In this document: piece after piece, positions 1 to 7,784 of the stretch
Numbering within the stretch: position 1 is the stretch's first letter
Layout of the letters: each line of letters opens with the position of its first letter
Assembly (NCBI GenBank): GCA_963843085.1
Contig: CAWJJG010000002.1
Coordinates: forward strand, 186,001-250,000
Source of the DNA: DASUPK01 sp963843085
GTDB taxonomy: Bacteria > Actinomycetota > Thermoleophilia > Solirubrobacterales > 70-9
Direction: 5' to 3'
Length of the DNA stretch: 64,000 bases
Position numbers and translations under genes: made by a program
The notes under the pieces: model-generated
What the model was told of the DNA's origin: nothing
Database searches by the model: none
The model's input: the letters and a program-made list of their open reading frames with translations, nothing else

Positions 1-73
1 TCGATCCGTGCAGCTCGGTGGTGAAGCCGCGGCTGACGCAGCCGGGCCAGTAGGCCATCTTCAAGTCGGTCAC
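1..73 (-). CDS. HdrB-like CCG-domain subunit of succinate dehydrogenase (SdhE-like), 5' end only
   Basis: Only the first 24 codons are in the window. Translation from GTG at 73 gives an N-terminus containing AYWPGCVSRGF, which resembles the opening of heterodisulfide-reductase subunit B / CCG-domain proteins. The GTG overlaps the sdhB stop as GTGA, so translation is probably coupled. In type-E succinate:quinone oxidoreductases a CCG-domain protein (SdhE) takes the place of the usual membrane anchors, and the position directly after sdhA-sdhB fits that. The Cys-rich CCG motifs themselves lie outside the window, so the identity is an inference from the N-terminus and gene order. Confidence 0.65.
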   Translation of the reverse strand, partial: MTDLKMAYWPGCVSRGFTTELHGS

Positions 74-1224
74 GTTTCTCCTTGCTCGTCGGGCTCGGGC
101 TGGACGTCCGTCTCCGGGACCGCCTCGGCCTCGGGGACGCTCTCGTCGGCGTCGGCCTCCTCGCCGCGGATATAGAGGTTGAGCTCGACCTTGTGCTCCT
201 CGGTGTGCGCGTAGATCCGCTTGACGTGGTTCTGCGCGTCACCCGGCAGCTTGGGGTGGACGCCCGGAATCAGCTTGGGGAGCGAGCGCATCTTGCCGGT
301 CCTGATGCCGCGGATCGCGGTCGGGATGGACTCGAGCAGGCCCTTGACCGCGCCGTGCTTCGGGGCGAGCTTGCCCTTGATCCCCGGCGCGAACGAATCC
401 TGGAGCAGTTGTGCCTCGTCGAGGGTCCCCTTCTTCTCGATGATCTTGGTGAAGGCGATCTCGTGGTTGTGGCCGTGGTTCTGGTCGACGATGCCCTCGC
501 CGCCTGCGGCTCGGCGCAGGCGCATGATCTGATCCATCGGCGCTACGCCCTTCGGGCACGCGTCGATGCACGAGAAGCAGTGGGTGCAGTCGTAGATCCC
601 GTGCGGGTCCTGGGCGAGGTCGTGGAGGCGCTCCTTGGTCTCGGAATCTCTTGGGTCGCCGACGAAGCGATAGGCCTTGGCGAGCGCCGCAGGGCCGATG
701 AAGTCGGGGTCGGCCTCCATCGAGAGGCAGGAGGAGACGCAGGCGCCGCACTGGATGCAGGCCATGGACTGGGTGACGTCGATCATCGACTCCGGCGGGA
801 CGATGTACTCGCGCTCGGGCGGATCGCCCTCTGGGAGCAGCCACGGGGTGACCCGGCGGATCTTGGTCCAGTGGGTCGACTCCATGTCGGTCACCAGGTC
901 CTTGATCACCGGCATGTTCCCCATGGGCTCGACGACGATGGGCTCCCCGCCGCCGTTGTTGCGGTTCGCGAATTCGCTTGCCTCGCCGATCATCGTCTTG
1001 CAGGCGAGGCCGGACTGGCCGTTGATCTTCATCCCGCAGGAGCCGCAGATCGCCGCCCGGCAGGAGCAGCGGACGGCGAGCGAGCCGTCGTCGCGGTCCT
1101 TCGCCTGGAGGAGGCCGTCGAGGACGGAGAGCGTTGGGTCGAGGTCGACGTCGAAGGTCTCCCAGTAGGGGCCCTCGGCCTCCTCGGGCTGGAAGCGCCT
1201 CACCTTGAGAGTGAACTCAGCCAC
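70..1224 (-). CDS. sdhB: Succinate dehydrogenase/fumarate reductase iron-sulfur subunit
   Basis: 384 aa, GTG start. It passes electrons from the flavoprotein towards quinone. The N-terminal plant-type ferredoxin domain carries CSCRAAICGSC with a further Cys at about 75, the [2Fe-2S] ligands. The C-terminal ferredoxin domain has CIQCGACVSSC (about 156-166) and CTHCFSCIDACPKG (about 212-225). In canonical SdhB the second of these lacks one Cys and holds [3Fe-4S]; here all four Cys are present, as described for archaeal type-E enzymes with a second [4Fe-4S]. The protein is about 140 residues longer than E. coli SdhB, with an acidic Glu/Pro/Asp-rich end. It lies between sdhA and the HdrB-like gene on the same strand. 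Confidence 0.95.
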   Translation of the reverse strand: MAEFTLKVRRFQPEEAEGPYWETFDVDLDPTLSVLDGLLQAKDRDDGSLAVRCSCRAAICGSCGMKINGQSGLACKTMIGEASEFANRNNGGGEPIVVEPMGNMPVIKDLVTDMESTHWTKIRRVTPWLLPEGDPPEREYIVPPESMIDVTQSMACIQCGACVSSCLSMEADPDFIGPAALAKAYRFVGDPRDSETKERLHDLAQDPHGIYDCTHCFSCIDACPKGVAPMDQIMRLRRAAGGEGIVDQNHGHNHEIAFTKIIEKKGTLDEAQLLQDSFAPGIKGKLAPKHGAVKGLLESIPTAIRGIRTGKMRSLPKLIPGVHPKLPGDAQNHVKRIYAHTEEHKVELNLYIRGEEADADESVPEAEAVPETDVQPEPDEQGET

Positions 1225-1238
1225 GTCTAAAACCTACT

Positions 1239-1271
1239 GGGGTCTGACCCGGGTTCATGGGGTCTGACCCC
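1239..1271. repeat. Two tandem GGGGTCTGACCC(C) units between sdhA and sdhB
   Basis: A unit of about 20 bp (GGGGTCTGACCC followed by GGGTTCAT) occurs twice in direct orientation, at 1239-1258 and 1259-1279, filling most of the 54-bp gap between the sdhA stop and the sdhB start. The 13-bp core is a near-perfect palindrome. The same core occurs twice, inverted, at 23868-23895, so this is a dispersed short repeat. Function unknown. Confidence 0.75.
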
Positions 1272-1278
1272 GGGTTCA

Positions 1279-2967
1279 TCAGTAGGTCCGCTCCTGCGGC
1301 TCCCACTGGGTGATGGTCACGTCGGAGTAGCTGATCTCGGGGCCCTCGTCGGTCTTGGTCAGGTCGATGTGCTTGAGCCACTCCTCGTCGTTTCGCTCCG
1401 GGAAGTCGGTCCGGTACTGGGCGCCGCGGCTCTCGGTGCGGTGGATCGCCCCGACGCAGGTGCACTCGGCCAGCTCGAGCATGTAGCGCAGCTCGAGCGC
1501 GCCGAGGATGTCCTGGTTGAAGACCTTGCCCTTGTCGTCGACGTAGGCGCTCTCGGCCTCCTCCTTGAGCCTCTTGACGATCTCGAGCGCCTCGTTGATG
1601 CCCTCGGCGTCGCGGAACACGGCGACCTTCGAGTCCATTGCCGCGCCGAGCTCCTTGCGGATCTCGGAAACGCGACGGCCGGAGCCCTTCTCGCGGGCGA
1701 GGATGCCGTCGACCCGGGCCTCCTCATCCTCCAGGAACGTGTGGGGGACGTGCGTCTGCTCCCGGCCCTTGGCGCGGTCGGCCGCGTCGACGCCGGAGCG
1801 ACGGCCGAAGATCAGGGTGTCGAGGAGCGAGTTGGCGCCGAGGCGGTTGCCGCCATGAACGGAGACGCAGGCCACCTCGCCGGCCGCGTAGAGGCCCGGG
1901 ACGTTGGTGCGGCCCTCGCTGTCGGTCTTGACGCCGCCCATCGCGTAGTGGTTGCCGGGCTTGATGTGGATCGGCTCCTTGGTGATGTCGACGCCGGCGA
2001 AGTCGCGGCCGACCAGGACGATCTCGCGGAGCGCCTCGTGGATCCGCTTGCGCGGCACCACCGTGATGTCGAGGGCGACCGTCCCGTCCGGGAAGCCGCG
2101 ACCCTCGTTGATTTCGGTCTGCTCCGCGCGGGAAACGACGTCGCGGGAGGCGAGCTCCATCTTGTTGGGCGCGTACTTCTCCATGAAGCGCTCGCCCTTG
2201 GCGTTGAGCAGGTGGGCGCCCTCGCCTCGGGCGCCCTCTGTGATCAGGAAGCCCTTGCCCGCCAGCGTGGTCGGGTGGTACTGGATCATCTCCATGTCCA
2301 TCAGCTTCGCCCCGATGTCGTAGGCCTGGGCCATGCCGTCGCCGGTGCAGATCAGGGCGTTGGTGGTCGGCTGCCAGATCTGCCCGGTCCCCCCGGTCGC
2401 CAGGATCACCGCCTTCGCGCCGAAGTGCTCCATCGAGCCGTCCTTGATGTTCCGGCAGATCGCGCCGATGCAGTTGCCCTCGTCATCGGTGGCCAATGCG
2501 GTCGTGAACCACTCTTCGTAGCGGGCGACGTCCTCGGAGTACTTCATGAGCTGCTCGTAGAGGACGTGCATGATCGCCTGACCGGTGATGTCGGCGACGT
2601 AGTACGTGCGGGCCGCCGAGGCGCCGCCGAAGGCGCGGGTGCCGAGCTCTCCCTTCTCATTGCGGTGGAAGGTGACGCCGAGGTGCTCGAGGTGCAGGAG
2701 CTCCTCTGGAGCGGCCTTGCACATGATCTCGACCGCATCCTGATCGGCCAGATAATCGGAGCCCTTGATCGTGTCGAAGGCGTGCGACTCCCAGCTGTCA
2801 TCCGGGTTGAGCGCCGCATTGATCCCGCCCTGGGCCGCGTTGGAGTGCGAGCGGACGGGGTGGACCTTGCTCAAGATGCCCACGGAAACCCCCTGCTCGG
2901 CAGCGGCAAGCGCGGCCCTCTGTCCCGCGAGGCCCGCCCCGATCACCAGTACGTCGTGGTCCGGCAC
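1279..2967 (-). CDS. sdhA: Succinate dehydrogenase/fumarate reductase flavoprotein subunit
   Basis: 562 aa, GTG start at 2967. It oxidises succinate to fumarate in the TCA cycle with covalently bound FAD. The N-terminus has the dinucleotide-binding GAGLAGQRAALAA, followed by SHSNAAQGGINAAL, in which His41 corresponds to the flavin-attachment histidine. HPTTLAG and the HYAMGGV segment belong to the substrate site. Length is normal for the family. A TAGGAT box 7 nt upstream of the GTG suggests a leaderless transcript, and a 30-bp palindrome covers this promoter (separate entry). sdhB and the HdrB-like gene follow. Confidence 0.96.
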   Translation of the reverse strand: MPDHDVLVIGAGLAGQRAALAAAEQGVSVGILSKVHPVRSHSNAAQGGINAALNPDDSWESHAFDTIKGSDYLADQDAVEIMCKAAPEELLHLEHLGVTFHRNEKGELGTRAFGGASAARTYYVADITGQAIMHVLYEQLMKYSEDVARYEEWFTTALATDDEGNCIGAICRNIKDGSMEHFGAKAVILATGGTGQIWQPTTNALICTGDGMAQAYDIGAKLMDMEMIQYHPTTLAGKGFLITEGARGEGAHLLNAKGERFMEKYAPNKMELASRDVVSRAEQTEINEGRGFPDGTVALDITVVPRKRIHEALREIVLVGRDFAGVDITKEPIHIKPGNHYAMGGVKTDSEGRTNVPGLYAAGEVACVSVHGGNRLGANSLLDTLIFGRRSGVDAADRAKGREQTHVPHTFLEDEEARVDGILAREKGSGRRVSEIRKELGAAMDSKVAVFRDAEGINEALEIVKRLKEEAESAYVDDKGKVFNQDILGALELRYMLELAECTCVGAIHRTESRGAQYRTDFPERNDEEWLKHIDLTKTDEGPEISYSDVTITQWEPQERTY

Positions 2968-2996
2968 GAAACCGATCCTATATAGGAGCGGTTTCG
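2967..2996 (-). promoter_or_regulatory. 30-bp near-palindrome over the sdhA promoter and start
   Basis: Eight-base arms CGAAACCG and CGGTTTCG flank a 12-bp inner palindrome, TCCTATATAGGA, with one mismatched position on each side. On the minus strand it contains a TAGGAT -10-like box (2975-2980) 7 nt from the sdhA GTG, and its last base overlaps the start codon. This is the layout of a repressor operator. It begins 13 bp after the stop of the preceding gene, so a role in 3'-end formation is the alternative. Confidence 0.65.
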
Positions 2997-3009
2997 GAGT
3001 CCGGTGCCG

Positions 3010-3735
3010 CTACTTCTTCTTCTTCTTCTTGCACTTCTTGGCGGCGCTGGCGCTGCCCTTCTTCGCCTTCTTGCACTTCTTCTTCGCCGGCGCCGGCGCC
3101 GGGGCCGGAGTGGGAGTTGCCGCCGGCGGCGGCTGCTGCGTCGTGGCCGGCGCGGGGGTGACCGTGGTGTCGCCCGTCCCGCAGCAGAAGAGGACGGCGC
3201 CGCCGCCGTTGTGCTCCGCCCTGACGATGGCGATCTGGTCGGTCTGGATCCCGTCCTCACCCTGGGTGTCGAAGGTGGGTACGGCCAGGGCGGCGTAGGT
3301 GAAGTTGATGTTGCATTGCGCGCTGACGGGCATGTTCGGGATCGTGCCCAGGCCCCCTGTGGGGGTGAACTCGAGCGACCCGCCGAACGGGGCCGAGCCC
3401 AGATTCACGTTGAACGTAAGCCCCTGGCACGAGGTTCCGGCCACACCGGTCGCATTGGTGATCGAGAAGATGCCGGGCTCGCGGTTGATGCACGGCGGAG
3501 TCGAGCCGGGGAGGCGGCACGACGGCTCGAGCACGATTCGCTCGATGGAGTCCGCATCCTCGCTCGCGGTGGACTCGTTCGAGAACGAGAGCGTCCCGGT
3601 GCCGGAGGACCCGACCTGGATCGGATCCGTCGTGAAGTCGATCTGCGGATCCATGTTGAAGGTCGCCTGCGCGGCCGGCGCTGCCACCAGGCAGAGGACC
3701 GTCACCGAGAGAAGGATGCCCACCCTGTGCTTCAT
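3010..3735 (-). CDS. Secreted protein with QPPP linker and Lys/Cys tail
   Basis: 241 aa. A signal peptide (residues 1-24, ending AAPAAQA) is followed by a beta-rich domain of about 160 residues that I cannot assign to a family with certainty. It resembles bacterial choice-of-anchor or Ig-like folds, with paired cysteines. Then come a QQPPPAATPTPAP linker and a tail of the form KKKCKKAKK-(6)-KKCKKKKKK. The tail matches those of the next two upstream genes in layout and cysteine spacing (C-x13-C). ATG start with a GGGAG-type ribosome site. It is the last of three secreted-protein genes on this strand. Function unknown. Confidence 0.8.
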   Translation of the reverse strand: MKHRVGILLSVTVLCLVAAPAAQATFNMDPQIDFTTDPIQVGSSGTGTLSFSNESTASEDADSIERIVLEPSCRLPGSTPPCINREPGIFSITNATGVAGTSCQGLTFNVNLGSAPFGGSLEFTPTGGLGTIPNMPVSAQCNINFTYAALAVPTFDTQGEDGIQTDQIAIVRAEHNGGGAVLFCCGTGDTTVTPAPATTQQPPPAATPTPAPAPAPAKKKCKKAKKGSASAAKKCKKKKKK

Positions 3736-3759
3736 TGCCTCTTGCTCCCTTTCATTGGA

Positions 3760-5748
3760 TTACCTGCGCTTCTTGCATTTCTTGGCCACTACCGCGGACC
3801 GCTTCTTGGCCTTCTTGCACTTTTTCTTCGGCGCGACGGTGGGTGCGGGAGTCGAGGCCGGCGGTGGCTGCTGGGTTCCGCCGCTCAACTCGAAGAACGC
3901 GGTCACGTTCTTGATGTCGGTGTCCGTGTTGGCCGTGCACTGGTTGCCGCTCACCGAGTCGCAGCCCTGCCACTGAGCGAACCGCGAGCCCGCGGACGGG
4001 GTCGCGGTGAGGACGACCGGGTCCCCTGACGGGAACGACGAGGTGCAGGACCCGCCGCAGTCGATGCCGGCGGGAACGCTGGTGACGGTCCCCGAGCCGG
4101 CACCGGACTTGCCGACGAAGAGCTGGGTGCTGGTTGAGATGTCCAGCCCCCAGCCACCGAAGATCTTGCCGACGTTTGTGTTCCCGGCGAGGTGGGTGTT
4201 GTCGTCGAGCACGAACAGCTTCCATGTGCCGTTCGGGTCGGTGCCATTGAAGTTGCTGAGAGACGTGCCGTACGGCGCGGGCGGGGCAGGGGGACTCAGC
4301 TCCTGCGTCGCGCCTGTGCCGGGTGCGTTGTTGGTCGGCTTGTAGAAGCCCGAGACAAGGGGGCCGATGTCGGAGAGCGACCTCGAGGCGCTATCGGAGA
4401 TGGTGAGCGTGATCCCGTTGGCCGGATAGGAGGTGTCCCCGGCGACGGCGGGGGACCCGGCGTCGGAGGCGAGCATCACGTTCTGGCCCTCCGGTCCCTG
4501 GAGCAGGAAGTCGAGGTCGTCGGGGAAGGTGTGGCTGATTCCGGTCAGGCGGACGGTGACCTTGGAGACCCTTCCCCGGAGGCCCGAGACGTCTACGGTC
4601 GAGGGATAGGCGCTTGCCTGCCCGGAGTCGCCGCTGGCCGGCACGGTGATTGGGGCGGTGTTCTGGAACGCCGGCGGGTCGAGCCCGCTCGTGATCCTCC
4701 CGATCTTTTCGTTTGAGTACTCGGTGAACCACAGGTTCCCGTCGGAGCCGGTGGTGATCCAGGCTGGGCCTGGGACAGGGAATTGACCGATCACCTGCCC
4801 CGCCGTGTTCATGCGCACGATCTGGTTGCCGCCGGTCTGGGCAATCCAGATGTTGCCGTCGGGGCCAGCGACGATGCCCTCTGGCTGTGAGCCCGCGGGG
4901 AGAGCGAATTCGTCTGCCGTCGCCTGCCCGGCGGACGTGGACGGCGGTGTGATTCGTGCCACCTTGTTCAGGTCATACTCGGTCACCCAGAGGTTGCCGT
5001 CAGGGCCGAGAGCGATTCCCTCCGGACCAGGGGAAAGCAGCGCGTACTCGTTGATGAAGTCAGACACCGGTCCACCGCCCGCGCTGACCCGCGTGATCCT
5101 CCCGATCTTGCCGGTGTTGTGCTCGGTGAACCACATCGCCGGCCCCGCGGTTGGGCTCGTGTCGCTGGGGCCGGCGACGATCTGCTCCGGGGCAGCATTT
5201 GGCGTTGGGATGGGGTCCGCCCCAGTGATGGGTGCGCTAGTCGGAGGGTCACCGCCGCTCGCCAGCCCAATCTGGCCGATGGCGTTGTTTCCGGGCTGAG
5301 TCACGCGGATCGTCCCGTCCGGGGACGTTGCCGTGAATCTGGGCTGGGCGTCGGTGCCGGCTCCATACCACTGCTCGAAGTTGTTGCCGCTGCCGGGATT
5401 CGCCACCCCGATGAAGCTCAAGAATTGCGGCATCGTGATCCCCGGGGTGTAGGCGCCGTAGTAGAGGCGGCCATCTGGGCCTGACGTGAGTCCGACAGGC
5501 TCGAACTGCGTGTTAGTCGTCATCGCGATGCTGGGGGACGCGCTTGTGGGGTTGATGGCCCCCAGCTGGGACGGGGACTGACTTGCGAAAAAGAGGCGGC
5601 CGTCCGACGCCGCGGTGATTCCGTAAAGCGTGGTGGCACTGGGATTGAGTCCGTCGCTGAACTCGGTCACCGTCGGGGTTGCCGCCTGCGCGGGAAGCGC
5701 CGGAACGAGCAGCGCGAGGGCGACGAGTGGGCCGGCGATGCGCCTCAC
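3760..5748 (-). CDS. Secreted beta-propeller (Vgb-like) / P-domain / InlB-B-like repeat protein with Lys/Cys tail
   Basis: 662 aa, GTG start overlapping the previous stop as GTGA. After a signal peptide (about 1-22), residues 30-350 hold repeats such as GPDGNLWVTEYDLNKVARI and GPDGNIWIAQTGGNQIVRM, typical of the virginiamycin B lyase/NHL six-bladed propeller family. Residues about 370-545 look like a proprotein-convertase P domain (DDLDFLLQGPEGQ; DPNGTWKLFVLDD). Residues 550-620 form a GSGTVTS...WQGC module like InlB B-repeats. A QQPPPASTPAP linker and a KKKCKKAKK-(6)-KKCKK tail end it. Secreted and probably cell-surface bound. Lyase activity is not implied, because Vgb-like propellers are common structural domains. 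Confidence 0.85.
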   Translation of the reverse strand: MRRIAGPLVALALLVPALPAQAATPTVTEFSDGLNPSATTLYGITAASDGRLFFASQSPSQLGAINPTSASPSIAMTTNTQFEPVGLTSGPDGRLYYGAYTPGITMPQFLSFIGVANPGSGNNFEQWYGAGTDAQPRFTATSPDGTIRVTQPGNNAIGQIGLASGGDPPTSAPITGADPIPTPNAAPEQIVAGPSDTSPTAGPAMWFTEHNTGKIGRITRVSAGGGPVSDFINEYALLSPGPEGIALGPDGNLWVTEYDLNKVARITPPSTSAGQATADEFALPAGSQPEGIVAGPDGNIWIAQTGGNQIVRMNTAGQVIGQFPVPGPAWITTGSDGNLWFTEYSNEKIGRITSGLDPPAFQNTAPITVPASGDSGQASAYPSTVDVSGLRGRVSKVTVRLTGISHTFPDDLDFLLQGPEGQNVMLASDAGSPAVAGDTSYPANGITLTISDSASRSLSDIGPLVSGFYKPTNNAPGTGATQELSPPAPPAPYGTSLSNFNGTDPNGTWKLFVLDDNTHLAGNTNVGKIFGGWGLDISTSTQLFVGKSGAGSGTVTSVPAGIDCGGSCTSSFPSGDPVVLTATPSAGSRFAQWQGCDSVSGNQCTANTDTDIKNVTAFFELSGGTQQPPPASTPAPTVAPKKKCKKAKKRSAVVAKKCKKRR

Positions 5749-6503
5749 AGCGGCAGCGCCTGGGCCTTACGACGGCACTTCTTGCGCGCCTTCTTCGTCT
5801 TCTTCGTCTTCTTCGCCTTGCACTTTGCGAGTGCCGCGGCCCGCTGGCCGGTCGCCTGAGGCGCAGCGGGTGTGGCGGGCGGCGGCTGGATCTCCAGGTT
5901 CAGGGCCCAGGCTGAGAGGTCGAACCCATGGAAGGACGAGTTGTCGTCGAACACGAAGAGATTCCAGGCGCCATTGGGCGAGCCGCCGGCTAGCAGCGCA
6001 AGCGAGTTCAGATATGGCCCGGCGGGGCCGCCCGCCGAGGTGAAGTCGTCGAGACCCGGGTCCTCGTAGTTGGATGGCTTGAAGCTCGCGTCCTGGAAGC
6101 TGTCGCACGGTCCGCCGTCGGAGAGGAAGGTCGCGGCGGAGTCGTCGAAGGTCCAGTTGTCGTCATCGAGACGGTTGGGATTGATCCCGCAGGCATCGGA
6201 CATCAGCATGACTTTCTGGCCGTTCGGCCCGACGATCGCGGCGTCTATGTCATCCGGGCTGGCGGAGGTGAGGCCGATCAGGGTCACCGTCACATTCGTC
6301 ACCGTCCCCGAGAGGGCCGAGACGTTGATGCTTGCCGGGAACTCGTTGGCCGGTCCCTCCGTGAGGGCGCCGTCGATCGGGAACAGGTTCTCCGTGTGCA
6401 CGAAGGTCCTGGTCTCGGCCCCGGCGGCGGCCGGAAGCACCGCGCCGACGAACAGCGCTGCAACAACCGCAAAAAGGCAGCGGGCGCCCCGCTTCTCCCT
6501 CAT
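5745..6503 (-). CDS. Secreted P-domain protein with Lys/Cys tail
   Basis: 252 aa. Signal peptide about 1-29 (AAAGAETR). One domain of about 170 residues resembles a proprotein-convertase P domain (DDIDAAIVGPNGQKVMLMSDACG; GSPNGAWNLFVFDDNSS), homologous to the P-domain segment of the downstream 662-aa protein. The EIQPPPATPAAP linker leads to a KCKAKKTKKTKKARKKCRRK tail (C-x14-C). Its stop overlaps the next gene's GTG, so the two are co-translated. First gene of the secreted-protein run. Function unknown; P domains usually stabilise or deliver secreted partners. Confidence 0.82.
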   Translation of the reverse strand: MREKRGARCLFAVVAALFVGAVLPAAAGAETRTFVHTENLFPIDGALTEGPANEFPASINVSALSGTVTNVTVTLIGLTSASPDDIDAAIVGPNGQKVMLMSDACGINPNRLDDDNWTFDDSAATFLSDGGPCDSFQDASFKPSNYEDPGLDDFTSAGGPAGPYLNSLALLAGGSPNGAWNLFVFDDNSSFHGFDLSAWALNLEIQPPPATPAAPQATGQRAAALAKCKAKKTKKTKKARKKCRRKAQALPL

Positions 6504-6559
6504 CCGCTCAGACCCTAACCCACGGGCTGGCGTGCGGCTATCCGCAATAAGCCGTAGAG

Positions 6560-7747
6560 CTACAGGCTGGTATCCGCGCTGCCCGGCGCGATCGGCCGCA
6601 GCGCCTTCCCGATCGCGTCGATCGTCAGCACACCGCGGATCCGTCCTTCCGCGTCCGTGGCGATCAGGGCACCCAGACGGCGCAGCGCCTCATTGCCGAG
6701 CACCGATTCGAGCGGCTCGTCCTCCATGATCGTCAGCGAGCCGCTGTCCCGCGCGAGCACGTCGCTGACGTGCGAGGAGGTCCGCTCGACCGCGGGGACG
6801 TTGTCCGCGGCGCCGCGGTCGACGAGCCCGATGAAGTGCTGTGCCTTGTCGACAACGGGGAACCAGGGAGACCGATAGCGCAGGAAGTACTCGTCGAGTG
6901 CCTGCTCGATCGAGACGCCCTCCGGGATTGCGACCGGGTCCCGCTCCATCACGTCGGCCACGGAGATGCCCTCTATGCGGCTGCTCACCGCGGTCTGCGC
7001 GAGCGCCGCCTTGGCCGCCCCGCGCAGGATGAACCCGATGAAGGCGAGCCAGATCCCGCCGAACACGTCGCCGCGGTATGCCACGAAGAAGACGAGGCCG
7101 CCGACGATCAGGAGCAGGCCGAACCACTCCCCGAGGGTGGCGGCGAAGCGCGTCCCGGAGTTCCGGCTGCCGGTGCTCCGCCAGGCGATCGCCCGGGCGA
7201 TCCGGCCGCCGTCGAGCGGGAACGCGGGCACCAGGTTGAAGATCAGGACGAGCAGGTTGATTCCGGCAAGCCAGGCGATCATCGCGGTGATGCCCGAGGA
7301 TTGTGTGCCCCCGTTCGTGAGGGCGGCGTCCTTGAACTCCTCGCCCCCGATGGCCACAACCCCGACGAGGGTGCAGACGAGGACGATCATGGCGGTCACC
7401 ATGGGACCCGCGATCGCGATCTTGAACTCGGTGCCGGGTGTATCCGAGTCCTTCTCCAGCCGGGCGAAGCCACCGAACATCCAGAGCGTGATCGCGGGCA
7501 CGCCGATGCCGTGACGGCGGGCGACGAAGGCGTGACCGAGTTCGTGCAGCAGGATCGAAGCGAAGAACAGGATCGCGCTCGCTACGGCGAGGAAGTACGG
7601 CTCGCTGTCGCCCTGCGGGAGGTTGAGCTCGTCGCGATAGGAGCCCGAGAGCCAGATGATGATCAGGAAGAGGACGACGAACCACGAGTAGTCCACCGCG
7701 ATCCTGATTCCGCGTATGCGGAACAGCGTGACGCCGCCGCCGGTCAT
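6560..7747 (-). CDS. Site-2 protease family (M50) membrane metalloprotease with CBS pair
   Basis: 395 aa from ATG at 7747; the longer open frame upstream overlaps the divergent gene and is compositionally non-native. It opens with TLFRIRGIRIAVDYSWF and several hydrophobic segments. The zinc motif HELGH with the following FVARRHG, and NLVPAFPLDGGRIARA, are the two hallmark M50 active-site motifs. The last 150 residues form two CBS domains (VADVMERDPVAIPEG; VSDVLARDSGSLTIMED). This is the Rip3-like subclass, with CBS domains thought to sense nucleotides. The intramembrane substrate is unknown. Divergent from the M28 peptidase gene. Confidence 0.93.
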   Translation of the reverse strand: MTGGGVTLFRIRGIRIAVDYSWFVVLFLIIIWLSGSYRDELNLPQGDSEPYFLAVASAILFFASILLHELGHAFVARRHGIGVPAITLWMFGGFARLEKDSDTPGTEFKIAIAGPMVTAMIVLVCTLVGVVAIGGEEFKDAALTNGGTQSSGITAMIAWLAGINLLVLIFNLVPAFPLDGGRIARAIAWRSTGSRNSGTRFAATLGEWFGLLLIVGGLVFFVAYRGDVFGGIWLAFIGFILRGAAKAALAQTAVSSRIEGISVADVMERDPVAIPEGVSIEQALDEYFLRYRSPWFPVVDKAQHFIGLVDRGAADNVPAVERTSSHVSDVLARDSGSLTIMEDEPLESVLGNEALRRLGALIATDAEGRIRGVLTIDAIGKALRPIAPGSADTSL

Positions 7748-7772
7748 GCACCGGATGCTAGACGCCGATGGG

Positions 7773-7778
7773 TAGCTT
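7773..7778 (+). promoter_or_regulatory. -10 box TAGCTT, leaderless spacing
   Basis: TAGCTT lies 6 nt before the ATG of the M28 peptidase at 7785, and no Shine-Dalgarno site is present. It is one of many such boxes in this window. Confidence 0.45.
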
Positions 7779-7784
7779 TCCGGC

